Part shown: positions 18,457 to 29,800 of the stretch, in pieces
How the letters are laid out: the number at the start of each line of letters is the position of its first letter
Numbering within the stretch: the stretch's first letter is position 1
Source of the DNA: Pedobacter sp. KBS0701
GTDB lineage: Bacteria > Bacteroidota > Bacteroidia > Sphingobacteriales > Sphingobacteriaceae
Direction: 5' to 3'
Length of the DNA: 64,000 nucleotides
NCBI RefSeq assembly: GCF_005938645.2
Contig: NZ_CP042171.1
Span: 4,402,001 to 4,466,000, forward strand
The notes under the pieces: generated by a model
Databases searched by the model: none
Seen by the model: the letters and a program-made list of their open reading frames with translations, nothing else
Told to the model about the DNA's origin: nothing
Program-made: the position numbers and the translations under genes

Positions 18457-20781
18457 TTAAAATTTAAAATTCCAGGTAACAGATGGAATAAGTCCGAAAA
18501 GAGAGGTTTGCTGTGCAGCAGTTTTGTTCGGATTTTGCGGATCGGTAATGAACTCTATGGAATAAGGATTTTTTCTGGCCAGCACATTGTAAATACCAAA
18601 ATTCCAGCTCGATTGGTATTTGCCTTTTTTCTTGCCATCTAATGTGGCACTTATATCTAAACGCATATTGTAAGGCATGCGGCCTGCATTGCGCTGGGTG
18701 TAATAGTAGGCCGGTTGCCCGCCAACGGTATATTTCCCTGCCGGATAGGTAACTGCATTACCGGTACTGTAAATAAAGCTTGACGAAAATGTCCACCTTG
18801 AGGTCATGTTGTAAATACCAACCAACGAAATATCGTGTGTACGGTCTTGCCTGGCCGGAAAATATTTGCCGTTATTCAGTTCTGTAAATTTGCGCTCAGT
18901 GCGGGATAAGGTATATCCTACCCAGCCATTCAGCTTGCCAAATTTCTTTTTAAAAAACAATTCCATCCCGTAAGCTCTACCTACGCCGTATATCAGTTCC
19001 GATTCTACATTCGAATTGGCCAGCAACTGGGCGGCATTCTTATAATCGATCTGGTTTTGCAACCATTTATAATAAATTTCGGCTGATAGCTCGTAAGTAT
19101 TCTCCTTAATATTTTTAAAATAACCCAGCGCTACCTGATCGGCAACTTCTGGTTTGATATTATTGCTGCTCAACACATATTGATCGGTTGGTGAACTGGA
19201 AGTGGCATTGGTTAAAATGTGAACATTCTGCGTATTGCGGTTGTACGATGCCTTAATAGAATTTTCTTCGTTAAACAGGTAACTCACTGAAAAGCGGGGC
19301 TCGAGGTTGAGATAGTTTTTGTAAAACTTGCCTTTGCCCACATTTTCTGTTGAGGTGATTTCGCCTGCTGCATTGTAATTATTAAAATTTCCTGGCCCCA
19401 TTAAAGAAAAAGCGGCCAGCCTTACACCATATAAAAAGTTAAGATGCTCGTTTACATTCCATTCATCAGAAATATAGGCAGCAGACTCTATCCCATACCT
19501 ACGCTCTTGCGTAAGCGAATTTACCTGCGAGGATACATCGCTATCAATATCAATCGGCGATATGCGGTGCTGGGTAGCATTTAGCCCGAACCTGAGAATA
19601 TGTTTGTTACTGAAATACTGAAAATCTTCTTTAAAATTAAAATCGCGTACCAGCGAAGTAGCCTTAAAATTAGTCGCATCATTTAACAAACGAACGGTAT
19701 AATTGTAGTTGTTGTAAATTAACGAAGTATTAGAAAACAAGCGATCGTTAAAAATATGGTTTAAGCGGATGGTGGTGGTTACGTTTCCCCAGTTATTCTC
19801 AAACAAATCCTTCACACCAATATTATCCTTACCAAAATAGCCCGAAATATAAATGGTGTTTTTATCATTGATTTTATAATTCGCCTTTGCATTAATATCG
19901 TAAAAATTCAGCGTGCTTCCATTCACCGACGAATCTGGCGAAGCCCTTAAAAACAGATCTATATAGGTTCTGCGAAAACTCACCATGAATGAGCCTCTGT
20001 CTTTTACAATTGGTCCTTCAGCTTTTAAACGCGAGGCAATTAAACCAATACCGCCCTGAAACTTAAATTCTTTATTGTTTCCATCATCCATTTTAACATC
20101 TAAAACAGATGATAAACGGCCTCCATACTGTGCCGGCATGCCCCCCTTATATAAACTTACATCCTTAATCGCATCGGCATTAAAAGTAGAGAAAAAGCCC
20201 AGAAGATGCGAAGAGTTATACACCACAGCCTCATCTAAAATGATTAAATTCTGATCGGCAGCACCACCACGAACATAGAAACCCGTATTTCCTTCGCCAC
20301 CAGATTTTACACCCGGCAACAATTGGATGGTTTTTAAAATATCTCTTTCTCCAAGCAATACGGGAATGGAATTGAGCGTTTTCATATCAATTCTTTCCAA
20401 ACCCATTTGCGCACTTTTTACATTTTCGTTTTTACGGTTATTGGCACTGACATTTACTTCATCTAAATCGTTCGCACTTCTTAATTCCTCATTTAACTTG
20501 GTATCTTTTGTTAAATTGATGGTTTTAACGATGGATGTATAGCCGGTATAACTTACCGCCACCGTGTAGGTTCCTTGGGTCTGCGTTAAGGCAAAATATC
20601 CATAATTATTGGTTAAGGTTGCTGCGGTAGAAGCTCCGGAAATTCTTACCGTTGCGCCAATTAAGGTTTCGCCTGTGCCTGCATCGCGAATAGTGCCGCT
20701 AAGGGTAAATTTCTTTTGAGCAAAAATAGAGGTAGATAGAAAAAGGAAGGATAATAAAGCTAAGTAGTATTTTAGGGGCAT
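18457..20781 (-). CDS. TonB-dependent outer-membrane receptor (partner of DUF4249)
   Basis: The 774-residue product has a signal peptide (ending IFAQ), a carboxypeptidase-like regulatory domain (residues about 22-100, FTLSGTIRDAGTGETLIGATVR), a plug domain (about 115-230, with LLPGVKSGGEGNTGFYVRGGAADQ and LDEAVVYNSSHLLGFFSTFN) and a beta-barrel of about 540 residues ending in Phe (SVTWNFKF), the outer-membrane targeting signal. It imports a ligand using TonB energy. It lacks the size and features of SusC proteins. A -7-like box stands 33 bases upstream of the start. It forms an operon with the DUF4249 gene. Confidence 0.93.
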   Translation of the reverse strand: MPLKYYLALLSFLFLSTSIFAQKKFTLSGTIRDAGTGETLIGATVRISGASTAATLTNNYGYFALTQTQGTYTVAVSYTGYTSIVKTINLTKDTKLNEELRSANDLDEVNVSANNRKNENVKSAQMGLERIDMKTLNSIPVLLGERDILKTIQLLPGVKSGGEGNTGFYVRGGAADQNLIILDEAVVYNSSHLLGFFSTFNADAIKDVSLYKGGMPAQYGGRLSSVLDVKMDDGNNKEFKFQGGIGLIASRLKAEGPIVKDRGSFMVSFRRTYIDLFLRASPDSSVNGSTLNFYDINAKANYKINDKNTIYISGYFGKDNIGVKDLFENNWGNVTTTIRLNHIFNDRLFSNTSLIYNNYNYTVRLLNDATNFKATSLVRDFNFKEDFQYFSNKHILRFGLNATQHRISPIDIDSDVSSQVNSLTQERRYGIESAAYISDEWNVNEHLNFLYGVRLAAFSLMGPGNFNNYNAAGEITSTENVGKGKFYKNYLNLEPRFSVSYLFNEENSIKASYNRNTQNVHILTNATSSSPTDQYVLSSNNIKPEVADQVALGYFKNIKENTYELSAEIYYKWLQNQIDYKNAAQLLANSNVESELIYGVGRAYGMELFFKKKFGKLNGWVGYTLSRTERKFTELNNGKYFPARQDRTHDISLVGIYNMTSRWTFSSSFIYSTGNAVTYPAGKYTVGGQPAYYYTQRNAGRMPYNMRLDISATLDGKKKGKYQSSWNFGIYNVLARKNPYSIEFITDPQNPNKTAAQQTSLFGLIPSVTWNFKF

Positions 20782-20813
20782 ATTGGCTACTATCTAATTT
20801 TTAAGGTGGAAAC

Positions 20814-20821
20814 CAAATGTA
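20814..20821 (-). promoter_or_regulatory. Putative Bacteroidetes -7 box for the TonB receptor operon
   Basis: On the minus strand the sequence TACATTTG matches the Bacteroidetes sigma-ABfr -7 consensus TAnnTTTG and lies 33 bases before the ATG at 20781. No clear -33 TTTG at standard spacing was found, so the call is tentative. Confidence 0.35.
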
Positions 20822-20880
20822 CGAAATCCAAGTCCTATTAAAAGATATTGGAGCATTTCTTAATAAAAGTTTGGTTTTTA

Positions 20881-22077
20881 CTAATTGATAACGGGATAAA
20901 TGGCAATATGGTGCGAGCGTAAACGGTACGGGCTGAGATGATCTTTACCTGCCTGTTGAAACGTGATTAATTTCGAAGATTCTTTAGGCATGTGGCAATC
21001 GATACAATTGGTACTGAGCGATCCTTTTGCCAAAATTGCCTGACTGTGCTTTGTATTTTGGTGACAGCCGATACAGCGTTGCGAGTAAATCGTTAAATTA
21101 CCTTTAATATTTTCGTGTGTATTGTGGCACGATTGGCAAGTCATGTTTTTGCTTTTCCGATAACAATTGCTTCCCATTAACATGTTGGTCTGGTTGCCAT
21201 GCACATCTGGATTGCCGCCACCAAAACCCACAAAATCCTGCGAGTAGTAATCATCTAAATGATCACCGGGTGTGAAACCAAAAACCGACTTCTGGGCAAC
21301 CAGGGTATTTCCGGAATGGCAAACTCCGCAGGCATCCATCTTTTGTTTACGGCTTAATGTTTTATAAATGGTGATGAATTGGGCAGTTTTCTCTGCTGGA
21401 TTTTCAAGATGAAAAACCGCATGTTGCCGGCCTGGTCCGTGGCAACGCTCACAATCAATACCATAAAGCAAGGCACCGCGCTCCATTTCTTCATCTGTAG
21501 TGATGCCCGAAGTTTGGATATTTTTTTTATCTACGTACGAAGCATGGCATTCTAAACAACGGCTACCAATGGGCCGGTCGTAATAAAAGGTTTCTTTTGT
21601 AAAACCCGGACTAATGGCCCAGTTACGGATCTCCGAAAAATAGGAAAGTGGTAGTTCATACAGTTTTTTGCTCTTCCAGTAAGCATAGGTATAGGCTTTT
21701 TCGCCCGAACCAAAAACCATATCGAACTTTTGGGCACGTACTTCTTTTCCATCTACATAAGCAACCTGAAAAATGCCGCCTGTCCTTTTCTCAATAATAA
21801 CCTTTTGGTGGATATCGAAGTTAAAGGCATTAGAATCCGGGGCAAAAACCTTCAACAATTCCTGGTCGGCCACAGGTTTAGAGGTTAAACCATGTGCGTT
21901 ATGTGCATAAGATTGCTTAATCTCCTGATGGCACTTTACGCAGGTGGCAGCGCCGGTGTAAGCTTCTCCCCTAATGTCTTTTGGTAACTCATCGGCCGCA
22001 TTCATGCATCTTGAAAGAATACTGATGATTACTGCCATCGCTCCTAAAATAACCAGGATCCTTTTTATACCTTTCAA
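20881..22077 (-). CDS. Seven-haem c-type cytochrome
   Basis: The 398-residue product carries seven CxxCH haem-attachment motifs (CVKCH, CLECH, CERCH, CGVCH, CQSCH, CIGCH, CIDCH) spread over residues 46 to about 375, with an N-terminal hydrophobic helix (residues 6-22) that exports it and may anchor it in the inner membrane. Spacing and the C-terminal NCIDCHMP segment resemble cytochrome c554/hydroxylamine-oxidoreductase-like families. It should carry electrons in the periplasm. It lies 16 bases after the stop of the GH5 gene on the same strand, which makes it the last gene of the glycan-utilisation unit; that context is unusual. No terminal reductase or cytochrome-maturation gene is in the window. 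Confidence 0.88.
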   Translation of the reverse strand: MKGIKRILVILGAMAVIISILSRCMNAADELPKDIRGEAYTGAATCVKCHQEIKQSYAHNAHGLTSKPVADQELLKVFAPDSNAFNFDIHQKVIIEKRTGGIFQVAYVDGKEVRAQKFDMVFGSGEKAYTYAYWKSKKLYELPLSYFSEIRNWAISPGFTKETFYYDRPIGSRCLECHASYVDKKNIQTSGITTDEEMERGALLYGIDCERCHGPGRQHAVFHLENPAEKTAQFITIYKTLSRKQKMDACGVCHSGNTLVAQKSVFGFTPGDHLDDYYSQDFVGFGGGNPDVHGNQTNMLMGSNCYRKSKNMTCQSCHNTHENIKGNLTIYSQRCIGCHQNTKHSQAILAKGSLSTNCIDCHMPKESSKLITFQQAGKDHLSPYRLRSHHIAIYPVIN

Positions 22078-22093
22078 GATGATGTTTTACTTT

Positions 22094-23845
22094 TTATTTT
22101 ATAAACTGAATATAACTAAAATTATAACCACCCGTAGCTGCCAATACCCTAATTTTTTGATTCCCGGCCTTTAAAGACACATTTTTGATTTCGAAAGTAC
22201 TAAACTTTTTCTCATCACCAGTATTGGGAACGGCCACTTCTCTGGCAATGGTTTTACCATCAACTAAAATGGTGATCCGTCCGCCAGCATGATCTGCTGC
22301 TGTCTTAATTTTTAAAGTATAAATACCTTTTTGGGCAACATTAACCGAGTATTGCAACCACTCTCCTTTTTCGATATGGTTTACATAATACTTTTCGTAC
22401 TGTAGTGAATCTTTTGCAATATCGACACCATCATTCCGGTAAATCCTGCCGCGGTTTCCTGCTGATCTTTTATTGGTTGAAGTATGGTAATCGGCTGTAT
22501 CATTATCGAAATAGGCAAACCCGTTTTTCCCCAGGTCGAAATCAACCGCATAAATAATACTCTTGTTTTTAATTAAATTGGCTTTAAAAGGTTTGGTTTC
22601 GTTGCTAAAGGGCTGACGAATCATTGCATCAATTACATCGCGGTGAATGATATTATTTTCTAACCTCGAATAAATGGCCAGTTCCATCAGGCCGCTGTAC
22701 ACATTGCTATCCTTAGGTTTGTTGCCGCCATTATTCAGGTATTTTACCAGTTCATCATAATTGGGATTCGATTTAATTTCAAGCGGATTATTAACGCCTA
22801 TTTTCTTTAAAGGCCACCATGACCAGCCGATATTATTTTTTTCTAAAAGGTGGATGGCGTCGGTAAACCAAACATTAGAGTTTTCGCCTGTTTCGCCCAG
22901 CCAAACGGGTACATTTTGTTCATCGCGGGCTTTGATGATGTGCGCTATCGAAGCCTGATCGTTATAATTCCAGTATTTATGAAAACTTAAGGCCATGTTT
23001 TTATCCCACAGCGGGAAAATACCATTGTAGTTATTGCCCCAGCCGTTGCCTTCGATTATAATGAGGTGTTGCTCATCTACCTCGCGGATGGCTTTGGTAA
23101 TCGCTACCATCAGTTTTCTTAAGGGAGCGTTCACTTTTTCCTGAGTACCATTTTTATCTTCTTCGGGATTGGTGAAACCATAGTTTGGTTCGTTTATAAT
23201 ATCGTAGGCACCAATGTAGGGCTCGTTTTTATACCTTTCGGCCAGCTTTCGCCAAAGGGCAACGGTTTTCTCCTGGTTGGCCTCACTATCCCACAGGTAG
23301 GGGTTAGACGGATCGCGGTCGGCAATATTTAAATCATTACCCTGTCCGCCCGGTGCTGCATGTAAATCTAAAATAAGGTACATGTTATTGGCCTTACACC
23401 AGTTGAGTAAACTATCGGTTAAGGCAAAACCTTTTTCAAGCCAGGTATTTTTTCCTGCTACAGGTTCCTGATCAACCGGTAAAGTATAGAGATTATAATG
23501 CATAGGCAGGCGAATGGAATTAAAACCCCAGCGTTTCATCGAATCGACATCTATTTTGCGCGTATGGTTAGTCAACCAGGCATCGTAAAATTCCTGGGTT
23601 TGCTTCGGGCCCATCAGCTCTGCTATCCTTTCGCGGATGCGATACTGCTGTGCCTCTTTATTAATTTTAAGCATGTAGCCCTCCTGCAACATCCAGCCAC
23701 CCAGGCCAATGCCGCGTAACAACACATTCTGGCCTTGCCCATCAATAATTTTTATGCCTGATGCTTTTAAAAAACCCTGACCAAAACCGGTGAACGAAAT
23801 GCTACTGAACAAAAAAACAGATAAGAGTGATTTTTTTAAAAACAT
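22094..23845 (-). CDS. Glycoside hydrolase family 5 with C-terminal CBM6-type domain
   Basis: The 583-residue product has a signal peptide (ending FTGFGQ), then a GH5 (beta/alpha)8 domain from about residue 25 to 400. The acid/base Glu lies in DIINEPNYG and the nucleophile Glu in WLGETGENS. The last 130 residues form a CBM6-like beta-sandwich (GRIYRNDGVDI, GEWLQYSVNV, YNFSYIQF), which binds glucan or xylan chains. GH5 enzymes cut beta-1,4-, beta-1,3- or beta-1,6-glucans or mannans, depending on subfamily, which I cannot determine. It lies 17 bases downstream of the GH30 gene and 16 upstream of the cytochrome gene, within one operon. Confidence 0.93.
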   Translation of the reverse strand: MFLKKSLLSVFLFSSISFTGFGQGFLKASGIKIIDGQGQNVLLRGIGLGGWMLQEGYMLKINKEAQQYRIRERIAELMGPKQTQEFYDAWLTNHTRKIDVDSMKRWGFNSIRLPMHYNLYTLPVDQEPVAGKNTWLEKGFALTDSLLNWCKANNMYLILDLHAAPGGQGNDLNIADRDPSNPYLWDSEANQEKTVALWRKLAERYKNEPYIGAYDIINEPNYGFTNPEEDKNGTQEKVNAPLRKLMVAITKAIREVDEQHLIIIEGNGWGNNYNGIFPLWDKNMALSFHKYWNYNDQASIAHIIKARDEQNVPVWLGETGENSNVWFTDAIHLLEKNNIGWSWWPLKKIGVNNPLEIKSNPNYDELVKYLNNGGNKPKDSNVYSGLMELAIYSRLENNIIHRDVIDAMIRQPFSNETKPFKANLIKNKSIIYAVDFDLGKNGFAYFDNDTADYHTSTNKRSAGNRGRIYRNDGVDIAKDSLQYEKYYVNHIEKGEWLQYSVNVAQKGIYTLKIKTAADHAGGRITILVDGKTIAREVAVPNTGDEKKFSTFEIKNVSLKAGNQKIRVLAATGGYNFSYIQFIK

Positions 23846-23862
23846 AGTTGATTGATTGAAAA

Positions 23863-25260
23863 TTACCAGATATAAGTAGCTACAGCACCCTTATCGAGCG
23901 CCGCAGCATAGGTTTTGCCCTTTAGGCTGATGTTAAATGCTGCAGTTGCTTTACCGGTATTGGCCAAAATAAGTACATATTTCCCCGCTGACGTTTTAAA
24001 TGCAACATTGGCCAAACCATCTGGCTCGCTCGAAGCAATCCGTACAGCGCCAGGCCTTACAAACTTCGAAGCATGGGCAATGGAGAAATAGGCCAGGTTA
24101 CGGCTATAATTGTCGCCATTAATGGTAACTGCACCCTGACACATGGAGCAACCACCCCTATCGGTATAAGGTTTATTTTCCGGATCTGCAGCAAGGTTCC
24201 ACTCCAATACATTTTTAGCCCAGTTACGTGTGGCACCGATAATTAAGCGTGCTACCGGATTTACGATATCAATGGTCGTGGCATCAGGCGGTTCTACCAC
24301 CATTTGCTCTGAGAAATAGATGTTTTTATCTGGATGGGCATTGTGCACATCAGTTAAGGCTTCAATCCTGCCGCCGTAAAGGTGGAAGGCAGATCCATCG
24401 ATATATTTTCTGGCTTCCGCGTCATCTAAAATACTGATCGGATAATCGGGCCGATCGGCATTGTGATCGTAAATAATAATTTTGGTTTTAATATGGGCTT
24501 TTGCGAAAGCAGGTCCTAAGAATTTCTTTACAAAAAGTGCCTGATCCGGTGCCACCATAAGCAAGCTGGGATTATTGCCCGGGTGCAGCGGTTCATTTTG
24601 AACGGTAATGGCATCAATAGGAATACCTGCTTTTTGCATTTCCTGTACGTAATGCACAAAATATTTGGCATAAGCCGCATAATATTCAGGTTTAAGCATG
24701 CCTCCGCGGGCATCGTATGTTGTTTTCATCCATAAGGGAGGAGACCATGGCGAACCCATAATTTTAATTTTAGGGTTAATGGCGAGGATCTCCTTCATTA
24801 CCGGAATAACATCTGCCTGATCAGGGCCTAAATCAAATTTAGCTTGTTCCAAATCGGTTTGTCCTTCTGGAAGGTCGTTGTAAGAAAATACTTTTTCATT
24901 TAAATCCGATGCACCAATACTCAGGCGGATATAACTAACACCGATATTATTGCCATCGGCTGCAAAAAGTTCTTTAAGCAAAGCCGCTCTTGCTGGCGCT
25001 GACATTTTGATAATGTGCTGGGCACTTCCACCTGTTAGGGCATAACCGAAGCCATCTATACTTTGGAAAGTTTTTTTATCGTTTATTGCAATTACAGGTT
25101 GTTTGTTTTTAGCTGTAGACAACCTTAAACCTGTAGCCTGACGGGTAAATAAGGCTGTACGATCGGCTTTGGTTAACCATACCTGTGGCTGGCTTTGCGC
25201 CATAACCGAAAAAGTAAAAGCACAACACATTAAGAGTCCAATGGACCTGGTAAATAGCAT
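23863..25260 (-). CDS. Glycoside hydrolase family 30 (beta-1,6-glucanase / glucosylceramidase-like)
   Basis: The ATG at 25260 is preferred to an upstream one because it begins a signal peptide (MLFTRSIGLLMCCAFTFSVMAQ). The 465-residue product has the GH30 fold: DGFGYALTGGSA near the start, IRLSIGASD, MGSPWSPPLWMK, the acid/base Glu in TVQNEPLHPG, the nucleophile Glu in YFSEQMV, and a C-terminal beta-domain (GKYVLILANTG). Bacteroidetes GH30_3 enzymes next to SusCD genes degrade beta-1,6-glucan of fungal walls, and this is my preferred substrate, but subfamily assignment needs a tree. It follows susD after 85 bases. Confidence 0.93.
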   Translation of the reverse strand: MLFTRSIGLLMCCAFTFSVMAQSQPQVWLTKADRTALFTRQATGLRLSTAKNKQPVIAINDKKTFQSIDGFGYALTGGSAQHIIKMSAPARAALLKELFAADGNNIGVSYIRLSIGASDLNEKVFSYNDLPEGQTDLEQAKFDLGPDQADVIPVMKEILAINPKIKIMGSPWSPPLWMKTTYDARGGMLKPEYYAAYAKYFVHYVQEMQKAGIPIDAITVQNEPLHPGNNPSLLMVAPDQALFVKKFLGPAFAKAHIKTKIIIYDHNADRPDYPISILDDAEARKYIDGSAFHLYGGRIEALTDVHNAHPDKNIYFSEQMVVEPPDATTIDIVNPVARLIIGATRNWAKNVLEWNLAADPENKPYTDRGGCSMCQGAVTINGDNYSRNLAYFSIAHASKFVRPGAVRIASSEPDGLANVAFKTSAGKYVLILANTGKATAAFNISLKGKTYAAALDKGAVATYIW

Positions 25261-25345
25261 AAGAAAGATGATTTGATAAAAAACAGGAAGAAAGAACTCG
25301 CTCTCTCCCTGTAACAATTAAACTTTAAGGATATTATACTCGACT

Positions 25346-26872
25346 TTACTTAGTGCCACCCCATTCTTTACTTTGAAGAATTTTGGTGTTGTTTAACTCA
25401 GCCTGTGGGATAGGTAAGGTCTCATTTTTATTTGCCTGAAATCCTTTAAAGGCCAGTTTAGCAGGAGCAAGCCCCCATCTCACCAAATCAAACCATCTTT
25501 GTCCTTCAGCTACCAGTTCCAGACGCCTTTCTTTCATGATATTATCCATGGTTACGGCAACAGGATTTAAACCTACACGGGCTCTTACTGCATTGAGGAA
25601 AATATAAGCCCTGGTGCCTGCACCAACTGCAGCACCACTTCTCAACAATGCTTCAGCTTCCATTAAATAGGTATCAGCTAAACGTATTTCATACATATTC
25701 TGACCAAAGTTTAACTCCAACTGGCCAACAGCAGCTTTGGTAGAAACTCTTCCGGCGTATTTCTCAACAAAATATCCGGTGTTATCATTTGCATGTTTAT
25801 AGGTTACAATGCCTGCCTTTTCCAAACTATCTAAATTGGCAACCGTAGGTTTGTTACGCGGATCGTAGTGAATCAGATCAAACAATTCTTTGGTTATTGG
25901 CATCACACTCCAACCCGAAACATAGTCTGGCGCTTGTGCAGCAATTACAGGAACATAGTTACGTGGCCCTACCAGAATGCCCATCACATTACCTTCACGG
26001 CTGCCAACGTTACTCCAACCCATGTTAGAGGTAGTATTGTAGCTGAGTTCTAAAATGGATTCAGAATTAAACTTGTTTTTAACATTCCATAAATCAGCAA
26101 AATTTGGAAGCAGCTTATAGCCATAAGTGCTTGCACCAGGAGCTGTACCATTTACAAGCGCAAACTCTGTAGCTGCCAGGGCCCATTTTTCCTGCCATAA
26201 ATAAACCTTACCTAAAACGGCATGAGCTGCACCTTGATTCAAACGCCCGGCATCAGCAACAGGGATAGTTACAGGAAGAGCAGTTAATGCCTCTCCTAAA
26301 TCTTTTTCTATCTGTTTATATACATCTGCAGGGGCAGCCTGTGTAACATCGAACATACCAGAAGGCTCTACCGGCGCTAAGATTAAAGGTATATTCTTGA
26401 AGATACGTACCAAATCAAAATAGAATATGGCCCGTAATGCTTTAGCTTCGGCAATATACCTTGCCTTGGTTGTAGCATCCATTGAAATGCCTTCTATTTT
26501 TTTTAATAGCACATTTGCACGGTAAACACCGGTAAAGCCCTTACTCCATAAATAACTTGGGGCTCCTGATAAGGAGTTTACTGTATAATTATTCATCGCC
26601 TGCATATCTCCTAAATCTGACGGAGAATCGGCACCAGCATAGTGATCATCCGATGCAGAGCTAAATAAATTAAGTTTGGTGAGGTAGCCACTAGATTGGT
26701 TACCCAATTGATCATAAACCGCCACCAAACCCGTAAATGCCTGCTGCTGATTTTGATAATAACTTGTCTCCAGGATACGTTCACGCGGATTTACATCAAG
26801 CTGTTTTTGACAAGAAACGATAAGCTGAGAAGCGGTTAAAAGGGCTGCAATAGCTAAAATATTCTTTTTCAT
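25346..26872 (-). CDS. susD: SusD/RagB-family glycan-binding lipoprotein
   Basis: The start at 26872 is preferred: MKKNILAIAALLTASQLIVSC is a lipoprotein signal with lipobox IVSC, whereas the upstream ATG adds a charged leader. The 508-residue protein has SusD hallmarks: N-terminal NPRERI, TPR-like helices (YLWSKGFTGVYRANVLL; KARYIAEAKALRAIFYFDLVRIF), a middle variable part, and the C-terminal IMKERRLELVAEGQRWFDLVRWG. It forms the lid of the SusC transporter at the cell surface and captures oligosaccharides. It lies 13 bases after the SusC gene. Confidence 0.96.
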   Translation of the reverse strand: MKKNILAIAALLTASQLIVSCQKQLDVNPRERILETSYYQNQQQAFTGLVAVYDQLGNQSSGYLTKLNLFSSASDDHYAGADSPSDLGDMQAMNNYTVNSLSGAPSYLWSKGFTGVYRANVLLKKIEGISMDATTKARYIAEAKALRAIFYFDLVRIFKNIPLILAPVEPSGMFDVTQAAPADVYKQIEKDLGEALTALPVTIPVADAGRLNQGAAHAVLGKVYLWQEKWALAATEFALVNGTAPGASTYGYKLLPNFADLWNVKNKFNSESILELSYNTTSNMGWSNVGSREGNVMGILVGPRNYVPVIAAQAPDYVSGWSVMPITKELFDLIHYDPRNKPTVANLDSLEKAGIVTYKHANDNTGYFVEKYAGRVSTKAAVGQLELNFGQNMYEIRLADTYLMEAEALLRSGAAVGAGTRAYIFLNAVRARVGLNPVAVTMDNIMKERRLELVAEGQRWFDLVRWGLAPAKLAFKGFQANKNETLPIPQAELNNTKILQSKEWGGTK

Positions 26873-26885
26873 TTTTAATTTTTTT

Positions 26886-29800
26886 TTAGAATCCAACATT
26901 TAAACCTACCATAAACGAACGTGCTTGCGGATAAACTCCACGATCTACGCCCAATACAGTTCCACCGATTTCAGGGTCGTAACCTGTATATTTTGTAATG
27001 GTCCACAGGTTTTCACTCATTAGATATACCCTAACTTTTTGTGCGCCAATTTTTTTAATCACATTAGCTGGAAGATTATAACCTACCTGAAGGGTTTTTA
27101 AACGGAAGTAATCTCCTTTTTCTAAATAATTTTTAGAGAACTTGGTATAGTTTCCATTCAGATCCTTGTCTGCAACACGAGGAATATCAGTTGAAGTGTT
27201 GGTTGGTGTCCACCTGTCCAGAATTGATTGTTGCCAGTTTCCGTAAGTTACATCTAAACGTCTTAATCCCTGGAAAATCATGTTTCCGCCAACACCATTT
27301 CCGAAGGCAACAAAATCAAAGTTTTTATAAGCCAGATTAATGGTAATACCGTAGGTATATTTTGGAAGCGGACTGCCTAAATAAGTACGATCGCTACCGT
27401 TTATGGTTTCATTGCCATCTAAGTTGGCAAATTTAATATCTCCGGGTTTTGCTGAAGGTTGCAACACGGTACCTCCTGGACCTTTATAAGCATTAACTTC
27501 TGCCTGCGACTGGAAAATACCAAGCACTTCGTATCCATAAAACTCATTGAATGCACGCCCAAGTCCGGTACGGGTAAAGTTGCCCATGCCCTGAAAACTC
27601 TGTGCATTATCCTCTATAAACTCTCTTCCTGGCAATAACTTGGTTACCTTATTTTTCAAGGTTGAGATATTGGCATTAATCCCCAGATTAAGCTCCCCGA
27701 TTTTTTTTCTGTAGCCTAATTCGAATTCTATACCAGTATTCTGCATATCGCCAACATTTTCTGCGGCACCACCAGCTGCACCTAAATAAAGAGGAATAGA
27801 TGGCGTTTGCAATACACCAATGGTTTTCTTTTTGAAATAAGAAGCGCTAAGGCTAAAATCATTAAACAAGGTTGCATCCAAACCAATATCTGTCTGATGG
27901 GTTTCCTCCCATTTCAAATCAGGATTGGATAAGGCAGCCGGACTCCATCCAATGGTACTTACATCAGTAGTTCCAAAAGTATAATTACGCCCGCTATTGA
28001 CTAACGATACGTAACTGAAATCGCCAATGGCATCATTTCCTGTAATTCCGTAGCTACCACGTAATTTTAAGAAATTAACGACTTTATTTTCTTTCCAGAA
28101 AGCCTCTTTTGTAGGCACCCAGCCTATTGAAGCTGAAGGGAAGTAACCAAACCGGTTGTTGGTACCAAAGCGTGAAGAACCATCACGACGGATAATACCT
28201 GTAAATAGGTATTTTTCATCATAATCATAAGTTACACGGGTAAATAAAGAGTTAACAACATGCAAGGTAGCATCACTGCCATCACCCTGAATATCGGCAG
28301 TTGCCGGCTTATAGTTTAAATTGGCCTGATAAAAATCCTGAGCAATAATATTGTTAAATCTTACATTTAAACCACGGTTATTGTTGTCCATATAATAACC
28401 CTGACCAAAGATTGCATAAGCATGGTGTTTACCAAAACTTTTAGAATAGCTAATGGTATTCTCCCAGTTGTAATTTAGGGTCATGTTCATCTCACGATAG
28501 AAGTTAGTCTTCGAATTCGTATTTGCTGGACTCAACCAGTATAGTGGGGTATAAGATTCTGAACCATAAAAAGCAAGTTTAGTTCCCAGCGATGACCTGA
28601 ATTTTAAATTTTCAATAGGCTCAATTTCTAAGAACGCATTACCAACAATGTTGTGATCCCAGCCATAGTTACCTAATCTGGTTTGATTATATGCTAAAGG
28701 ATTGCTCATTTCCTGACCAACAGGGCCCGAGATACCATAAGGAAATCCTGTTGCCGGATCTCTTATAATATTGGCAATGGTATAAGGAGATTTGCTAATG
28801 ATGTTTGGATCTGTTTGAATAACCGGAGTTATGGGATCTAAATGAATGGCCGAGCTTAGCGGACCACCAAATTCACTATTGGTGTTACCTAACGACTTAT
28901 TAACTGAATGGCTGTAACCTAAATTCTCGCCAAAGCTTATCCACTTGGCAGGCTTAAATGTAGAATTAAGACGGATGTTTGCACGGTTAAAACTAGAAAT
29001 AGGTGTAGATACAATACCATCCTGATCGATATAACCAAAGGAAGTATAAAAGGTAGATTTATTCGTTCCGCCTGAAACGCTAAACTCATGGGTCTGTCTG
29101 CGGGCATCGTCATTAAAAACAACCGATTGCCAATCAGTACCTTCTCCATAAGCAGATGGATTTGCATACGGAAGTGTAAAAGTACCGTCGGTGGCCGCAT
29201 TATAACTGTTTGCATACGCTTCATTCCTGATTGTAGCATATTCTGTGGCATTTAACAGTTTTAACTTTTTAGCCGGTGCCTGTGTACCATAAAATCCATT
29301 GTAATTAATAGATAACCTTCCTTCTCTACCTTTTTTGGTAGAAACAATAATTACCCCATTTGCTGCTCTGGCGCCATAAATGGCTTGCGAAGCTGCATCC
29401 TTTAAAACCTCAATAGATTCAATGTCTGATTGATTTAGATAACCAATACCACCATTATCTACAATTACCCCATCAACAACCCAAAGCGGATCGTTATTAC
29501 CTGAAGAGGCAAAAGAGGTAAAGCCCCTTACCCGTACTGTTGATGCGGAGCCCGGCTGTCCGTTACCACTTGCAATCGTTAAACCAGATGTTCTTCCTTG
29601 TAAGGCTTGCTCTACCCTGTTAATGGGCATCGATTCCAGATCTTTTGCCTTTACGCTGGAGATGGATCCGGTTACAAGGGCTTTTTTCTGAGTACCGTAA
29701 CCCACAACTACCACCTCGGTTAAATCTTTCGAATTGGCAGATAGCGATACATTAATACGGCCATCAGCAGGAACAGTTATCGTCTGTGTGGTCATACCAA